DNA from: Desulfurobacteriaceae bacterium
GTDB taxonomy: Bacteria > Aquificota > Aquificia > Desulfurobacteriales > Desulfurobacteriaceae
DNA: 64,000 bases
Assembly (NCBI GenBank): GCA_027068415.1
Contig: JAMOTD010000009.1
Coordinates: 62,001-126,000, forward strand
Reading direction: 5' to 3'
How positions within the stretch are numbered: position 1 is the stretch's first letter; the number at the start of each line of letters is the position of its first letter. The notes under the pieces are model-generated. The model did no database searches. It was given only the letters and a program-made list of their open reading frames with translations, and was not told where the DNA came from. Shown here one piece after another: positions 18,699-26,002 of this stretch. The translations under genes were made by a program, and so were the position numbers.

Positions 18699-20732
18699 AT
18701 GAAATCAACTCCGCTTCTACTTTCCCTTCTGATTTTACCTGCTACGGCACCGGCAATGAACCTCTCCCTTGAGAGCTCCCTCTACAAGGTAAACCTGAAA
18801 GGAGACTACGCCAGAGAGACCGGCTACGAGCTCTGGAGGGGAAGAAAGAGCGGTTTTCTCTATAGGTTTCTTTTTGAGGAGGAGAGCCCGGTTAAGAGGG
18901 GTGCTTACTTTAAGCTATCAATAACCGGCGGAACAACCAAGGCACCCTACGTTAACCTGCTTACGGCCGACCCCGACAGGCTTTTCGCCTCAGGAGTAAA
19001 GAGTTTTACTGTCAGAGAGCTCTACTTCCACAAAGAGGGCTTCATCTTCAAGAACCTGAGCTTGACGGTAGGTAAACAGCCCTTCCAAATCGGGAACTTC
19101 CTAAACGACTACCTTTGGGGAGGGAAGTTTACCTACAGAACCGAAGGGGGAGTGAGAATTACGTGGAACCAGATTGCAGGGTACGAAGGTAAGTACCTCC
19201 TCTTCGGCGAAGAGGAGGAGGACGACGTAGACATCTTTAACCTGAAAGTTGAGAGGGGAGGAATTTCACTCGGTTTTTACTGGCTCTCTGACGCAAAGGG
19301 TAAAGAGCCGGCAGAGACTAAAAACGGGTTAACCCTCTCTCTCAAAGGGGAAAGGGGAAGGATAACGGCAACAACCCAGAACGGAGAACTCTCCTTCTAC
19401 GGAGAGCTCAAGGAAGGGGTTTTCACCCTCAGCGGCGGATATGCGGAAAGGGAATTTACCTCCTACGGCTTCAAGGAGGGGGTAAACGGAATCGGTCTAA
19501 TCTATAAACCCGCCTTCAGCAACTTGATGTTTTTAAAGAGTGAAGCGGAATTTCAAGCAGAAGGAGTTAACTGGAGGGTCTACGGCCTTCACGTTGAAAA
19601 GGCCTCAGGGAAACTTATCGGAAACGAGCTCGGAGTTGAGGGAGAAAAGCCTTTAGCAAAGGGATTTTCGCTCTTCGGGAAGGTTGCTCTCGGGAGCCGG
19701 GGCTCTTACGCACTCTTCGGCGGTTTAAGGTGGAGTCTTAAGAAAATTCCTGCAGGAGAAAAACTCCCTCAGGTGGAGGTTGAAAATTACTTAGCAATAA
19801 AAGGAGAGTACAGCGACTTCCCGAGGAGAGATTACAAAACCCAGAGCGAGTACGAAGGGTACGCCCTTGCAAAGCACTTGGGGTTCTGGCACACGACCTA
19901 CAAAGCGGCTTTAAAGGGGGAGGGCTTTAAAGTAAAGGTTTCAACAGGAAGGGATACGAAAGTTGACTACCTGATTTGGGGGAATACTGCAGACAACTTT
20001 AAGTACCAGAAGGGGCACGGGAAAGAGTGGCACTTTGAGGAGGCATGGGTAGGTAGAGAGGAGTTAAAGGTAGGGATGGTGGAGCTTTCCCTCAAAGGGT
20101 TTATAGATGAGAGCTTAACGGGAGTTAGAGGGAAGTGGAGAGAGGCAGAGCTCTACTGCCTCTTTGAAAGTGATAAAGAGAGGGCAAAGTACCTTACTCT
20201 TAAGTGGAGCAAAAAGGGTGTAGGGGCTTTCCTGCTGTACAGGAGGGGTGAGGGCTCAAACTCAACCCTCGGAGTTAACTATACCGAAGGAAGTATTGAG
20301 CTGGGAGGGCTGGTTCAGACAGAGGGAGGACGGGAGAGCTGGGGAGGTTTTGTTAAGTTAAAGGGGGAGCTCTTAAAGTGGAAGGGGAAAGCAGAGTACA
20401 GGCTCTACTCAAAGGAGTTTAAAACCTTCGGCCTAAAGGAATACTTCTGGAACGAGGGCTTCATCTACAGGCCCGGAGAGAGCAATTTAAGAGTACTGAA
20501 AGTTAGCGCCGGAAGGGGGCTAAGAACCGGCCTAAAGATGGTAGACAGGTTAAAACCCCAAGTTAACTTCTTCTACCTGAACCTCAGGAGGTTCTCAGGC
20601 AAATACGTCGGAGAAGAGGGAGGAGTTGCGCTCTCTTTAAAACCGGGTAGTAAGTGTAGCTTGGCCTTAATAGGTTCTATTGGTAATAATAACTCTTACT
20701 ATGAAGGGGTTGCCTTTAAGGTGAAGTGGTAG
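18699..20732 (+). CDS. Large outer-membrane beta-barrel protein (porin/export-type)
   Basis: 677 residues with a Sec signal peptide (Lys2, hydrophobic core, cleavage near APAMN) followed by alternating amphipathic strands rich in Tyr, Phe, Gly and Lys, ending in the aromatic FKVKW typical of proteins inserted by the Bam machinery. VGKQPFQIGNFLNDYLWGG resembles the strand-loop signature of alginate-export/OprD-like barrels. The transported substrate is unknown. TTTGGAGGT lies just before the ATG. A TAAAATTGG promoter-like element at 18654-18662 is 36 nt upstream of the start. The 63-nt gap separates it from a divergent operon. Confidence 0.75.
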   Translation: MKSTPLLLSLLILPATAPAMNLSLESSLYKVNLKGDYARETGYELWRGRKSGFLYRFLFEEESPVKRGAYFKLSITGGTTKAPYVNLLTADPDRLFASGVKSFTVRELYFHKEGFIFKNLSLTVGKQPFQIGNFLNDYLWGGKFTYRTEGGVRITWNQIAGYEGKYLLFGEEEEDDVDIFNLKVERGGISLGFYWLSDAKGKEPAETKNGLTLSLKGERGRITATTQNGELSFYGELKEGVFTLSGGYAEREFTSYGFKEGVNGIGLIYKPAFSNLMFLKSEAEFQAEGVNWRVYGLHVEKASGKLIGNELGVEGEKPLAKGFSLFGKVALGSRGSYALFGGLRWSLKKIPAGEKLPQVEVENYLAIKGEYSDFPRRDYKTQSEYEGYALAKHLGFWHTTYKAALKGEGFKVKVSTGRDTKVDYLIWGNTADNFKYQKGHGKEWHFEEAWVGREELKVGMVELSLKGFIDESLTGVRGKWREAELYCLFESDKERAKYLTLKWSKKGVGAFLLYRRGEGSNSTLGVNYTEGSIELGGLVQTEGGRESWGGFVKLKGELLKWKGKAEYRLYSKEFKTFGLKEYFWNEGFIYRPGESNLRVLKVSAGRGLRTGLKMVDRLKPQVNFFYLNLRRFSGKYVGEEGGVALSLKPGSKCSLALIGSIGNNNSYYEGVAFKVKW

Positions 20733-20739
20733 GTATAAT
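20710..20739 (+). promoter_or_regulatory. Sigma-70-type promoter for hisI inside the end of the barrel gene
   Basis: TTGCCT (20710-20715), an 18-nt spacer and a perfect TATAAT (20734-20739). The -35 box is in the last codons of the beta-barrel gene. Transcription would begin about 20 nt before hisI and uncouple histidine synthesis from porin expression. Confidence 0.55.
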
Positions 20740-20765
20740 TGGAGTTAAACTCAAAAGGAGCCCCT

Positions 20766-21113
20766 ATGCTGCAGGTCAAAGAAGAAAACCTGAAAGAAAT
20801 AGACTTTGAAAAGGGTGGAGGACTCGTTCCCGTAGTTGTTCAGGACGCCTCAACCAAAGAGGTCTTAATGGTAGCCTACGCAAACAGGGAGGCCCTTGAG
20901 AAAACCCTTAAAACCGGTTTCGCCCACTACTACTCCCGCTCAAGGAGAAAGCTCTGGAAAAAGGGCGAAATTTCGGGAAATACCCAGAAAGTAAAGAGAG
21001 TCCTCGTTGACTGCGACGGAGACACTCTCCTCTACATAGTTGAGCAGAAAGGGGTGGCCTGCCATACAGGAGAGTACTCCTGCTTTTTCAGAACCGTGGG
21101 GGAGGAGAAGTGA
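20766..21113 (+). CDS. hisI: Phosphoribosyl-AMP cyclohydrolase
   Basis: Third step of histidine synthesis, opening the adenine ring of phosphoribosyl-AMP. Seen: [45 protein letters not shown], and [12 protein letters not shown] with zinc-binding Cys residues. I start at ATG 20766 because AAGGAG lies 5 nt upstream (20755-20760). A TTG at 20739 falls in the promoter and has no ribosome binding site. The 115-residue monofunctional form is normal; HisE is encoded separately just downstream. Confidence 0.94.
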   Translation: MLQVKEENLKEIDFEKGGGLVPVVVQDASTKEVLMVAYANREALEKTLKTGFAHYYSRSRRKLWKKGEISGNTQKVKRVLVDCDGDTLLYIVEQKGVACHTGEYSCFFRTVGEEK

Positions 21114-21403
21114 AGGGAGAAATTGGAGAGGTTTTAAATAACCTATACAGGATAATTGAAGAGAGGAAGAGGGAGCTCCCCGAAGGTTCCTACACGGCAG
21201 AGCTCTTTAAGAAGGGTCAGGATAGGATTCTTCAGAAGGTAGGCGAGGAGGCCATAGAGAGCATACTGGCTCTAAAGTCAAGAGAGAGGAAAGAAGCCGT
21301 CTACGAGGTTGCGGACCTCCTCTACCACCTACTGGTAGCCCTTGTAAACGAAGGAATTACCCTTGACGAGGTTGCAGAGGAACTAAAGAGAAGGATGAAG
21401 TAG
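21110..21403 (+). CDS. hisE: Phosphoribosyl-ATP pyrophosphohydrolase
   Basis: Second step of histidine synthesis; a 97-residue all-alpha MazG-like hydrolase. Seen: [34 protein letters not shown] with the Glu-rich metal site, and [15 protein letters not shown]. The GTG start overlaps the hisI stop (GTGA) and GGAGGAG lies just upstream. In many bacteria HisI and HisE are fused; here they are separate but translationally coupled. The PocR-type ORF begins 5 nt after its stop. Confidence 0.93.
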   Translation: MKGEIGEVLNNLYRIIEERKRELPEGSYTAELFKKGQDRILQKVGEEAIESILALKSRERKEAVYEVADLLYHLLVALVNEGITLDEVAEELKRRMK

Positions 21404-21408
21404 CGATT

Positions 21409-21738
21409 ATGGAGAAAGGAAGACTTGAGGACTTCTTCTCCCCCGAGGAGATTGGGGCCCTCCTGAGAAAGTATTCCCTTCCGGTAAACGCTTCGGCAAT
21501 GGTATGGAATGAATCGGGAAAGCTAGTTTACTACGACTTTATCACACCCTACTGCCGCGAAATCTACTCGGCCGCTCCCCAAAGGTGCGAGGAGGACAGG
21601 AAAAAGAGGTTTGAAAGGGCCCTAAAAGAAAAAAAGCCCTTCGTTCACAAGTGTTTTGCTCAAAAAATGAACTACGTAATTCCCCTAATAGTGAACACCA
21701 AACAGAGGGAGCTCTTCATCGGAATAGCCGGCGGCTGA
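21409..21738 (+). CDS. PocR-type sensor domain ORF, ending at TGA in frame with the GGDEF ORF
   Basis: As conventionally read, a 109-residue protein. It resembles the PocR ligand-sensing domain: a conserved Cys after Tyr (Cys49, in FITPYCREIY), a second Cys followed by acidic residues (Cys60), a third in KPFVHKCFAQ (Cys82), then hydrophobic strands VIPLIV and LFIGIAGG running straight into the TGA. PocR domains normally continue for a further 40-60 residues, so this ORF ends mid-domain. The next ORF is in the same frame with only Q-G between TGA and its ATG. The ATG here is 5 nt after the hisE stop. See the combined entry for the selenoprotein interpretation. Confidence 0.75.
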   Translation: MEKGRLEDFFSPEEIGALLRKYSLPVNASAMVWNESGKLVYYDFITPYCREIYSAAPQRCEEDRKKRFERALKEKKPFVHKCFAQKMNYVIPLIVNTKQRELFIGIAGG

Positions 21739-21769
21739 CAGGGAATGTACAGACTTTCCCGGCGGGAAA
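21736..21769 (+). promoter_or_regulatory. Candidate bacterial SECIS element (UGA plus hairpin)
   Basis: UGA at 21736-21738. TTTCCC (21755-21760) pairs perfectly with GGGAAA (21764-21769) around a GGC loop. The apical loop begins 22 nt after the UGA, and G is in its first two positions. This fits the published bacterial SECIS pattern as I recall it (loop of 3-14 nt, G in the first two loop bases, 16-37 nt from UGA). A competing pairing of GGGAA (21741-21745) with TTCCC (21756-21760) is also possible. The hairpin is entirely within coding sequence. Confidence 0.5.
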
Positions 21770-22620
21770 TTGAGAACATAAAGAGGCTCTCCAAAGAGCT
21801 AAACCTCAACTTTGACGAACTCCTCCTTCTGGCCGAAGAGGATCTGACCTTCGGCTGCCAAAGGGGATTTAACCCCAACCCGGTGGCGGTAAACAGGGAG
21901 AAACTCCTCCTCTTTCAGAGCTCCCTCTTCCTGAAAGCCTTTAAAAGACGCATTGAGCTAAAAAGAAGAAACGTTTCGTTAAAAACCCTTTTAATCCTTG
22001 ACAGAATAGAAGAGATTACCGGCGGCTGCTTTGAAGTGAAGGAAAAGCCGATAAATGACCGGGAAGTTAAAGCCCTCTTTGAGGCACTAAACGAGCTGGT
22101 AGAGTCGGTAAATTTGAGAATAAACTACGTAGTGCCGAGGAAGGTTAAGTACTTCGCATACAGAGACCCCCTTACAGACCTCTACAACCGCCACTACTTA
22201 AGGGAAGTAGTAAACAGGTTCTCGGGCGAGAGCAGGAACTTCCCGATAGGAGTAATCTTTATAGATATGGACAACCTTAAGGAGATAAATGATAACCTCG
22301 GCCACAAAACGGGAGACTTATACCTTAAAAGGTTAAGCGAGGTAATAAACGCCTCCGTAAGACACTCGGACTTCGTCTTCAGAATCGGAGGGGACGAGTT
22401 CCTCGTCTTGGTTCCCAAGTTAAAGGAGGGAGCGCTTGAGAAGATTGTCGGAAGAATAAAGAGAAACCTTGAAATTATAAACAGAAGCGAGAACCTGAAC
22501 CCTCCCCTTTCGGCCTCGGTGGGGGTGAGTATCTGGAAGAGCCCCGAAGAGCCCTTCCAGAGAGCCCTTGAATCTGCCGACTTCAGAATGTACAGGGAGA
22601 AGACTAACGGCAAACCATAG
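21745..22620 (+). CDS. GGDEF diguanylate cyclase ORF (probably the C-terminal part of a PocR-GGDEF protein)
   Basis: 291 residues if read from ATG 21745. The first 110 residues finish the PocR domain and form a helical linker. The GGDEF domain starts at DPLTDLYNRH (about 141), carries FIDMDNLKEINDNLGH and the intact catalytic motif RIGGDEF (about 213-219), and has an inhibitory-site RxxD (RHSD) exactly five residues before GGDEF, so it should be an active, product-inhibited cyclase making c-di-GMP. The ATG has CAGGGA directly abutting it and no ribosome binding site at normal distance, unlike most genes here, which suggests it is not an independent start. Its 3' end overlaps the convergent HIT gene by 17 nt. 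Confidence 0.85.
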   Translation: MYRLSRREIENIKRLSKELNLNFDELLLLAEEDLTFGCQRGFNPNPVAVNREKLLLFQSSLFLKAFKRRIELKRRNVSLKTLLILDRIEEITGGCFEVKEKPINDREVKALFEALNELVESVNLRINYVVPRKVKYFAYRDPLTDLYNRHYLREVVNRFSGESRNFPIGVIFIDMDNLKEINDNLGHKTGDLYLKRLSEVINASVRHSDFVFRIGGDEFLVLVPKLKEGALEKIVGRIKRNLEIINRSENLNPPLSASVGVSIWKSPEEPFQRALESADFRMYREKTNGKP

Positions 22621-22945
22621 GCCCTAAAGGTTTCCCTCCGAGCAGGTGGAAGTGGAGGTGGTAAACCTCCTGACCGCCGTCCCTATTGCAGTTGACCAGT
22701 ACCCTGTAGCCGCTCTGGTCTATTCCCTGCTCTTTGGCAATCTTCTTTATCACGAGGAAGATGTGGCCTATCAGCTCCCTGTGTCTCTCCTCAAGGTCGT
22801 TGAGGGTGGGTATGTGTTCCTTGGGAATTACGAGAATGTGAACCGGAGCCTGAGGGTTAATGTCGTGGAAGGCCATTACCAGCTCGTCCTCGTAAACTAC
22901 TTTGGCAGGGAGCTCCCCCTTAACTATCTTACAGAAGACGCACAT
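22604..22945 (-). CDS. HIT-family nucleotide hydrolase/transferase (HinT-like)
   Basis: A 113-residue histidine-triad protein of the HinT branch, which hydrolyses nucleoside phosphoramidates. Seen: CVFCKIVKGELPAKVVYEDE, HILVIPKEHI, and the triad HLHFHLLGG near residue 97. Start ATG with GGGAGGTG just upstream, inside the 3' end of the penicillin-binding protein gene (22-nt overlap). Its stop overlaps the convergent GGDEF gene by 17 nt. Confidence 0.93.
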   Translation of the reverse strand: MCVFCKIVKGELPAKVVYEDELVMAFHDINPQAPVHILVIPKEHIPTLNDLEERHRELIGHIFLVIKKIAKEQGIDQSGYRVLVNCNRDGGQEVYHLHFHLLGGKPLGPMVCR

Positions 22946-24189
22946 TTTACACCTCCCTTTTCCTTTTTCATAAGTTTAGCAAAGCTCTCAGCAGCAACAG
23001 CTCCGATTTCGTAGCCTGAGATGTAGTAGAGCCAGTTGTTGACCGCAACGCTTGAGAAGGCAACCTTCTTGCCGCCGTAGGAGAAGAACCCGGTAAACCA
23101 CTCACACCTTCCCTCGGGATAGCTCCTCTCGGTTAAAGTTCCCGACTTACCGCCGATAACCAGCTCCGGGAACTTTCTTTTAAGACGCCTGAAGTGCCTC
23201 TTATCGGAGACCGTTCCGATTTTAACCGTAAGGACCATCATCCTCTCAATCTCGGCGGCCGTTTGAGGAGAGATAACCCTCCTTAAGGGCTCGGGCTTAA
23301 AGGTATATACCTTACCGCTCTTTAAGTCAATAACTCTATCAACCAGAAGGGGCTTCATCATAACCCCGCCGTTTACAACAGTTTGGGAGATTAAAGCCTC
23401 GTGGAAGGGGCTTGCGGTAGTATCTCCCAGCCCGGCGGCCATAAGGGCAAGCTCGTAATCGTCAAGAGGCTCTCTGAGAACCCCCCAGGGGAAGTTGTAG
23501 GAGGTATCGTTAAAGCCGAAGAGCTTTGCATACTTTAAGAGGTTCTCCTCCCCTATCAGCCTCCCTAAATTGCCGAAGAAGGGGTTTGCAGAAGTTGCGA
23601 AAGACTGGCTGAAGCTCCTCTTTATCTGAAGCCTACTGTTGAGCCAGACAGAAGGGGAGCAGGAATCTCCGACGCCTCCGCAGGTTAAGGCAGTATCGGG
23701 CTTTGCAATTCCCAGCTCAAGGGCGGCAGCTGAGGTGATAATCTTGAAGGTTGAAGCCGTCGGATAGGAACGCTTAAGGGTAAGGTCGGGATGCTCAAGG
23801 CTTGAAACGGCAGCCAGAACTCTGCCCGTTTCGGGCTCCAAAGCCACGTAGGCGCCGTACTTCACCTTAAAGCGACTAAACTCCTTCTCAATTTCCCTCT
23901 GGAAGGTAGGATTAACAGTAAAGTAGATTTTGTAGCGGCCGTCGGCGTAAACTAAGGAGCTCCCCTCAAGGGAGGCCTTCTTGAAGAGGGAGTACTGGAA
24001 GAGAAAGTCGTTCTTTAAGGCCTTAACTATTGCAGGCTCTCCTTCAATTTTTATAGCCTCTTTTCCCTTTTCTTTCTGTGCAGAAATCTGCGCAGACTCC
24101 TCGTTGCCGAAAGTCTGGTTGATTAAAAGGGAAAATCCTCCTAAGAGGAGGATGGCTAAAAGGGGAAAAATCAAGAACTTCCTGTTCAA
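22924..24189 (-). CDS. Penicillin-binding protein (class B-like transpeptidase)
   Basis: Membrane-anchored D,D-transpeptidase that cross-links peptidoglycan. Seen: one N-terminal membrane segment (about residues 4-20), the catalytic STFK of the SxxK motif, SAN as the SxN motif, and KSGT as the KTG box. At 421 residues it is shorter than FtsI or PBP2 and has almost no pedestal domain. I start at TTG 24189, preceded by GGAGGT 7 nt upstream. The longer reading from GTG 24237 would run back through the promoter-like TATATTATAA. HIT follows with a 22-nt overlap. Confidence 0.85.
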   Translation of the reverse strand: MNRKFLIFPLLAILLLGGFSLLINQTFGNEESAQISAQKEKGKEAIKIEGEPAIVKALKNDFLFQYSLFKKASLEGSSLVYADGRYKIYFTVNPTFQREIEKEFSRFKVKYGAYVALEPETGRVLAAVSSLEHPDLTLKRSYPTASTFKIITSAAALELGIAKPDTALTCGGVGDSCSPSVWLNSRLQIKRSFSQSFATSANPFFGNLGRLIGEENLLKYAKLFGFNDTSYNFPWGVLREPLDDYELALMAAGLGDTTASPFHEALISQTVVNGGVMMKPLLVDRVIDLKSGKVYTFKPEPLRRVISPQTAAEIERMMVLTVKIGTVSDKRHFRRLKRKFPELVIGGKSGTLTERSYPEGRCEWFTGFFSYGGKKVAFSSVAVNNWLYYISGYEIGAVAAESFAKLMKKEKGGVKCASSVR

Positions 24190-24214
24190 CTCCTTAACCT
24201 CCGGAGCTTGTCGC

Positions 24215-24226
24215 CTTATAATATAA
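24215..24226. promoter_or_regulatory. Symmetric -10 region shared by divergent pbp and nurA
   Basis: CTTATAATATAA at 24215-24226 reads TATAAT (24218-24223) on the plus strand and TATATTATAAG on the minus strand. It lies 30 nt before nurA and about 28 nt before the pbp TTG start, so it can serve as -10 element in both directions. No strong -35 box is seen on either side. Confidence 0.4.
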
Positions 24227-24252
24227 ACCCCCGCCACAGGAGTAGAGGTAAA

Positions 24253-25299
24253 ATGAGGATAAGAAGTTTCCTGATTGAGGTCGCTCTAAGAAAGAGGAGC
24301 TCCTTTAAGTTAAGTCAAGTTCCCCTGAGGGAGATAAGGGAAAAGGTTAAAGAGCTCTGGATTGAGGAAATCCCCGAAGGGAAAGCGGTAGAGAGGCTGT
24401 CGGCAGTTGACGGTAGCAGGAACAAAAAAACTTACGCCGGCTACGTAGTTTACGCCGTCGGCGCCTGCTCTGTGGTCTTTGAGAAGGGCTCACTGAACGG
24501 TGAGAGCTACATTGCAGAGATTGACCTGCTAAAGCCTGAGGAGTACTCCGACTCAAGGCTTAGGATTTTAATGGGGATAGTTGAGGCAAAAAAGGCACTG
24601 AAGGAGGTGGGGAGCTCCACAGTAGTCCTACTTGACGGCTCAATAGTGGGAGACTTCCTAAGGCCCGTGGTTTTCAACCACGAGGTCAGCGAAAGGGGAA
24701 GGGAGTGGGCCCTGAGCTCTTTTGAAAAGCTAAAGGAAAACTTCAGCCTCAACAAAATAGACTCTAAGGAGTTCTATAGAGAAGCCGCGGAAAGGTTCCC
24801 CGGAAGGGAGTACCCGGTGGTAGTCGGCTTCCTTGAGTACCTTGAGTACCTCTACAGCTACTACAGGCTGATAGAAGAGGGAAAGGGGAAAATAATAGCC
24901 GTCTCAAAGCGCTCAAACTCCTGGAACCACGGCCTTGACCCGATACTTCCCGACATTGCGGTACTCAACTTAGTAGACCCTCCTCCCGGGTATACCGAGC
25001 CCTACAGCGTAAGCCTGAGCCAGAAGAAGTTTCACTTCCCGGCAGAGTTTGAGGAGCTCCTACCTCCCAAGGAGTTCACAACCTTCTACTTTAAGCTGAG
25101 CAAAGGAATTTACAAGTGTGAAACCGATATGGAGGCCGAGGAGGCATTAAAAATCTTCTCCTTCTACGAAGTAGAGGGGTACCCCTTCCCGCTGAGGGAG
25201 GTCCACAGGCGGGTGAAAATAACGAGAGAGGACATTGAGGAGATTGTGAAGATACTGCGCCACAGAGGAATAACTGGGAGGGAAGCCCTTGGGGAGTAA
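24253..25299 (+). CDS. nurA: NurA-domain nuclease
   Basis: A 348-residue protein with the NurA nuclease fold. Seen: SAVDGSRNKK (first metal-binding Asp), VVLLDGSIVGD (second Asp), VAVSKRSNSWN-like IIAVSKRSNSW and a C-terminal VHRRVKITRED segment. NurA normally acts with the HerA helicase on DNA ends during recombination; no herA is in this window. I start at ATG 24253, with AGGAG 10 nt upstream, rather than at an earlier in-frame codon inside the promoter. NurA is common in archaea and thermophilic bacteria. Confidence 0.8.
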   Translation: MRIRSFLIEVALRKRSSFKLSQVPLREIREKVKELWIEEIPEGKAVERLSAVDGSRNKKTYAGYVVYAVGACSVVFEKGSLNGESYIAEIDLLKPEEYSDSRLRILMGIVEAKKALKEVGSSTVVLLDGSIVGDFLRPVVFNHEVSERGREWALSSFEKLKENFSLNKIDSKEFYREAAERFPGREYPVVVGFLEYLEYLYSYYRLIEEGKGKIIAVSKRSNSWNHGLDPILPDIAVLNLVDPPPGYTEPYSVSLSQKKFHFPAEFEELLPPKEFTTFYFKLSKGIYKCETDMEAEEALKIFSFYEVEGYPFPLREVHRRVKITREDIEEIVKILRHRGITGREALGE

Positions 25300-26002
25300 T
25301 CCCTTCTACGGAGAGAGAGCCCTTAAGTACGACCTATTCTTTAAAACTGCCTTCGGAAGGGCAGTAAAGGAGCTTGAAGGGGAGCTCTTAGTAGAGGCGC
25401 TGAAGGAGTTTAAGGGAAGGGAGCTCCTTGAAGTGGGCTGCGGAACGGGAGTCTGGCTTGAATACCTTAAGGAGCAGGGTTTCAAAGAGCCGGTAGGCCT
25501 TGACATATCAAGGGATATGCTAAAAGTAGCGAAAGCAAAGGGGCTCAGAAAACTGGTTGAGGGGAGCGGAGCTCACCTCCCTTTTAGGAAGAGCTCCTTT
25601 GACGCCGTCTACTTTATGACCAGTCTTGAGTTCATGGTTGAGAAGAGAGAGGCCCTCCTTGAGGCGGCAAGAGTCTCAAGGAAGGCTGTCGTAGTGGGGT
25701 TTCTCAACTCCTTCTCCCTGCTAAACCTCTACAGGAAGGTTAAAGGGCTCTTCAAGGAGAGCGTCTACTCGGCCGGAAGTTTCCTGAGCAGAGAGGAGAT
25801 TTTAAAGATGGCAAGGTGGGTGGGAGAGGTAAGCAGGTACTCCCTGAGGGTGGAAAGTTTTAAGACAACCCTTAATTTTTCCGTTGACGGTTTTGTAAAC
25901 CCGAAAGTTGAGAGACTGGTGGGGCAGGAGCTCCCTACAGGAGGGTTCGGAATAATCAAGTTCAGGGTGATTAAGAGAGATGGAGCTGGTAAAGGAGATT
26001 GA
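25289..26002 (+). CDS. Class I SAM-dependent methyltransferase
   Basis: 237 residues, with the SAM-binding motif I LLEVGCGTGVWLEYL, motif II acidic VGLDISRDML, and DAVYFMTSLEFM as motif IV (Methyltransf_11 type). The substrate is unknown. It begins at TTG 25289, overlapping nurA by 11 nt, with GGGAGG upstream, and its end overlaps mnmH by 23 nt. The three genes are evidently co-translated, but no functional link can be shown. Confidence 0.8.
   Translation: MGSNPFYGERALKYDLFFKTAFGRAVKELEGELLVEALKEFKGRELLEVGCGTGVWLEYLKEQGFKEPVGLDISRDMLKVAKAKGLRKLVEGSGAHLPFRKSSFDAVYFMTSLEFMVEKREALLEAARVSRKAVVVGFLNSFSLLNLYRKVKGLFKESVYSAGSFLSREEILKMARWVGEVSRYSLRVESFKTTLNFSVDGFVNPKVERLVGQELPTGGFGIIKFRVIKRDGAGKGD

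Larger units (their letters stand above)
21409..22620 (+). other. Proposed single gene: selenocysteine-containing PocR-GGDEF diguanylate cyclase
   Basis: If TGA 21736-21738 is decoded as selenocysteine, the two ORFs form one 403-residue protein: PocR domain (about 1-170) with Cys49, Cys60, Cys82 and Sec110, then a GGDEF domain (about 245-403). Seen: same frame, no other stop, TGA directly after IAGG, no well-spaced ribosome binding site for the internal ATG, and a SECIS-like hairpin downstream. Recalled from family knowledge: PocR proteins often read G-G-C-G here, so Sec would replace a conserved Cys. Established: Aquificota such as Aquifex use selenocysteine. Alternatives: two coupled genes, a nonsense mutation, or a sequence error. 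Confidence 0.55.

Noticed and set aside
21409-22620. Plain pseudogene reading of the PocR-GGDEF interruption
   Set aside because: All catalytic and inhibitory GGDEF residues and PocR Cys residues are intact, there is no other stop or frameshift, and the TGA falls at a functional position; decay is less likely than recoding or two coupled genes, though it is not excluded.
24190-24237. GTG 24237 as start of the penicillin-binding protein
   Set aside because: It would translate through the promoter-like TATATTATAA; the TTG at 24189 has GGAGGT at proper distance and a normal membrane-anchor N-terminus.
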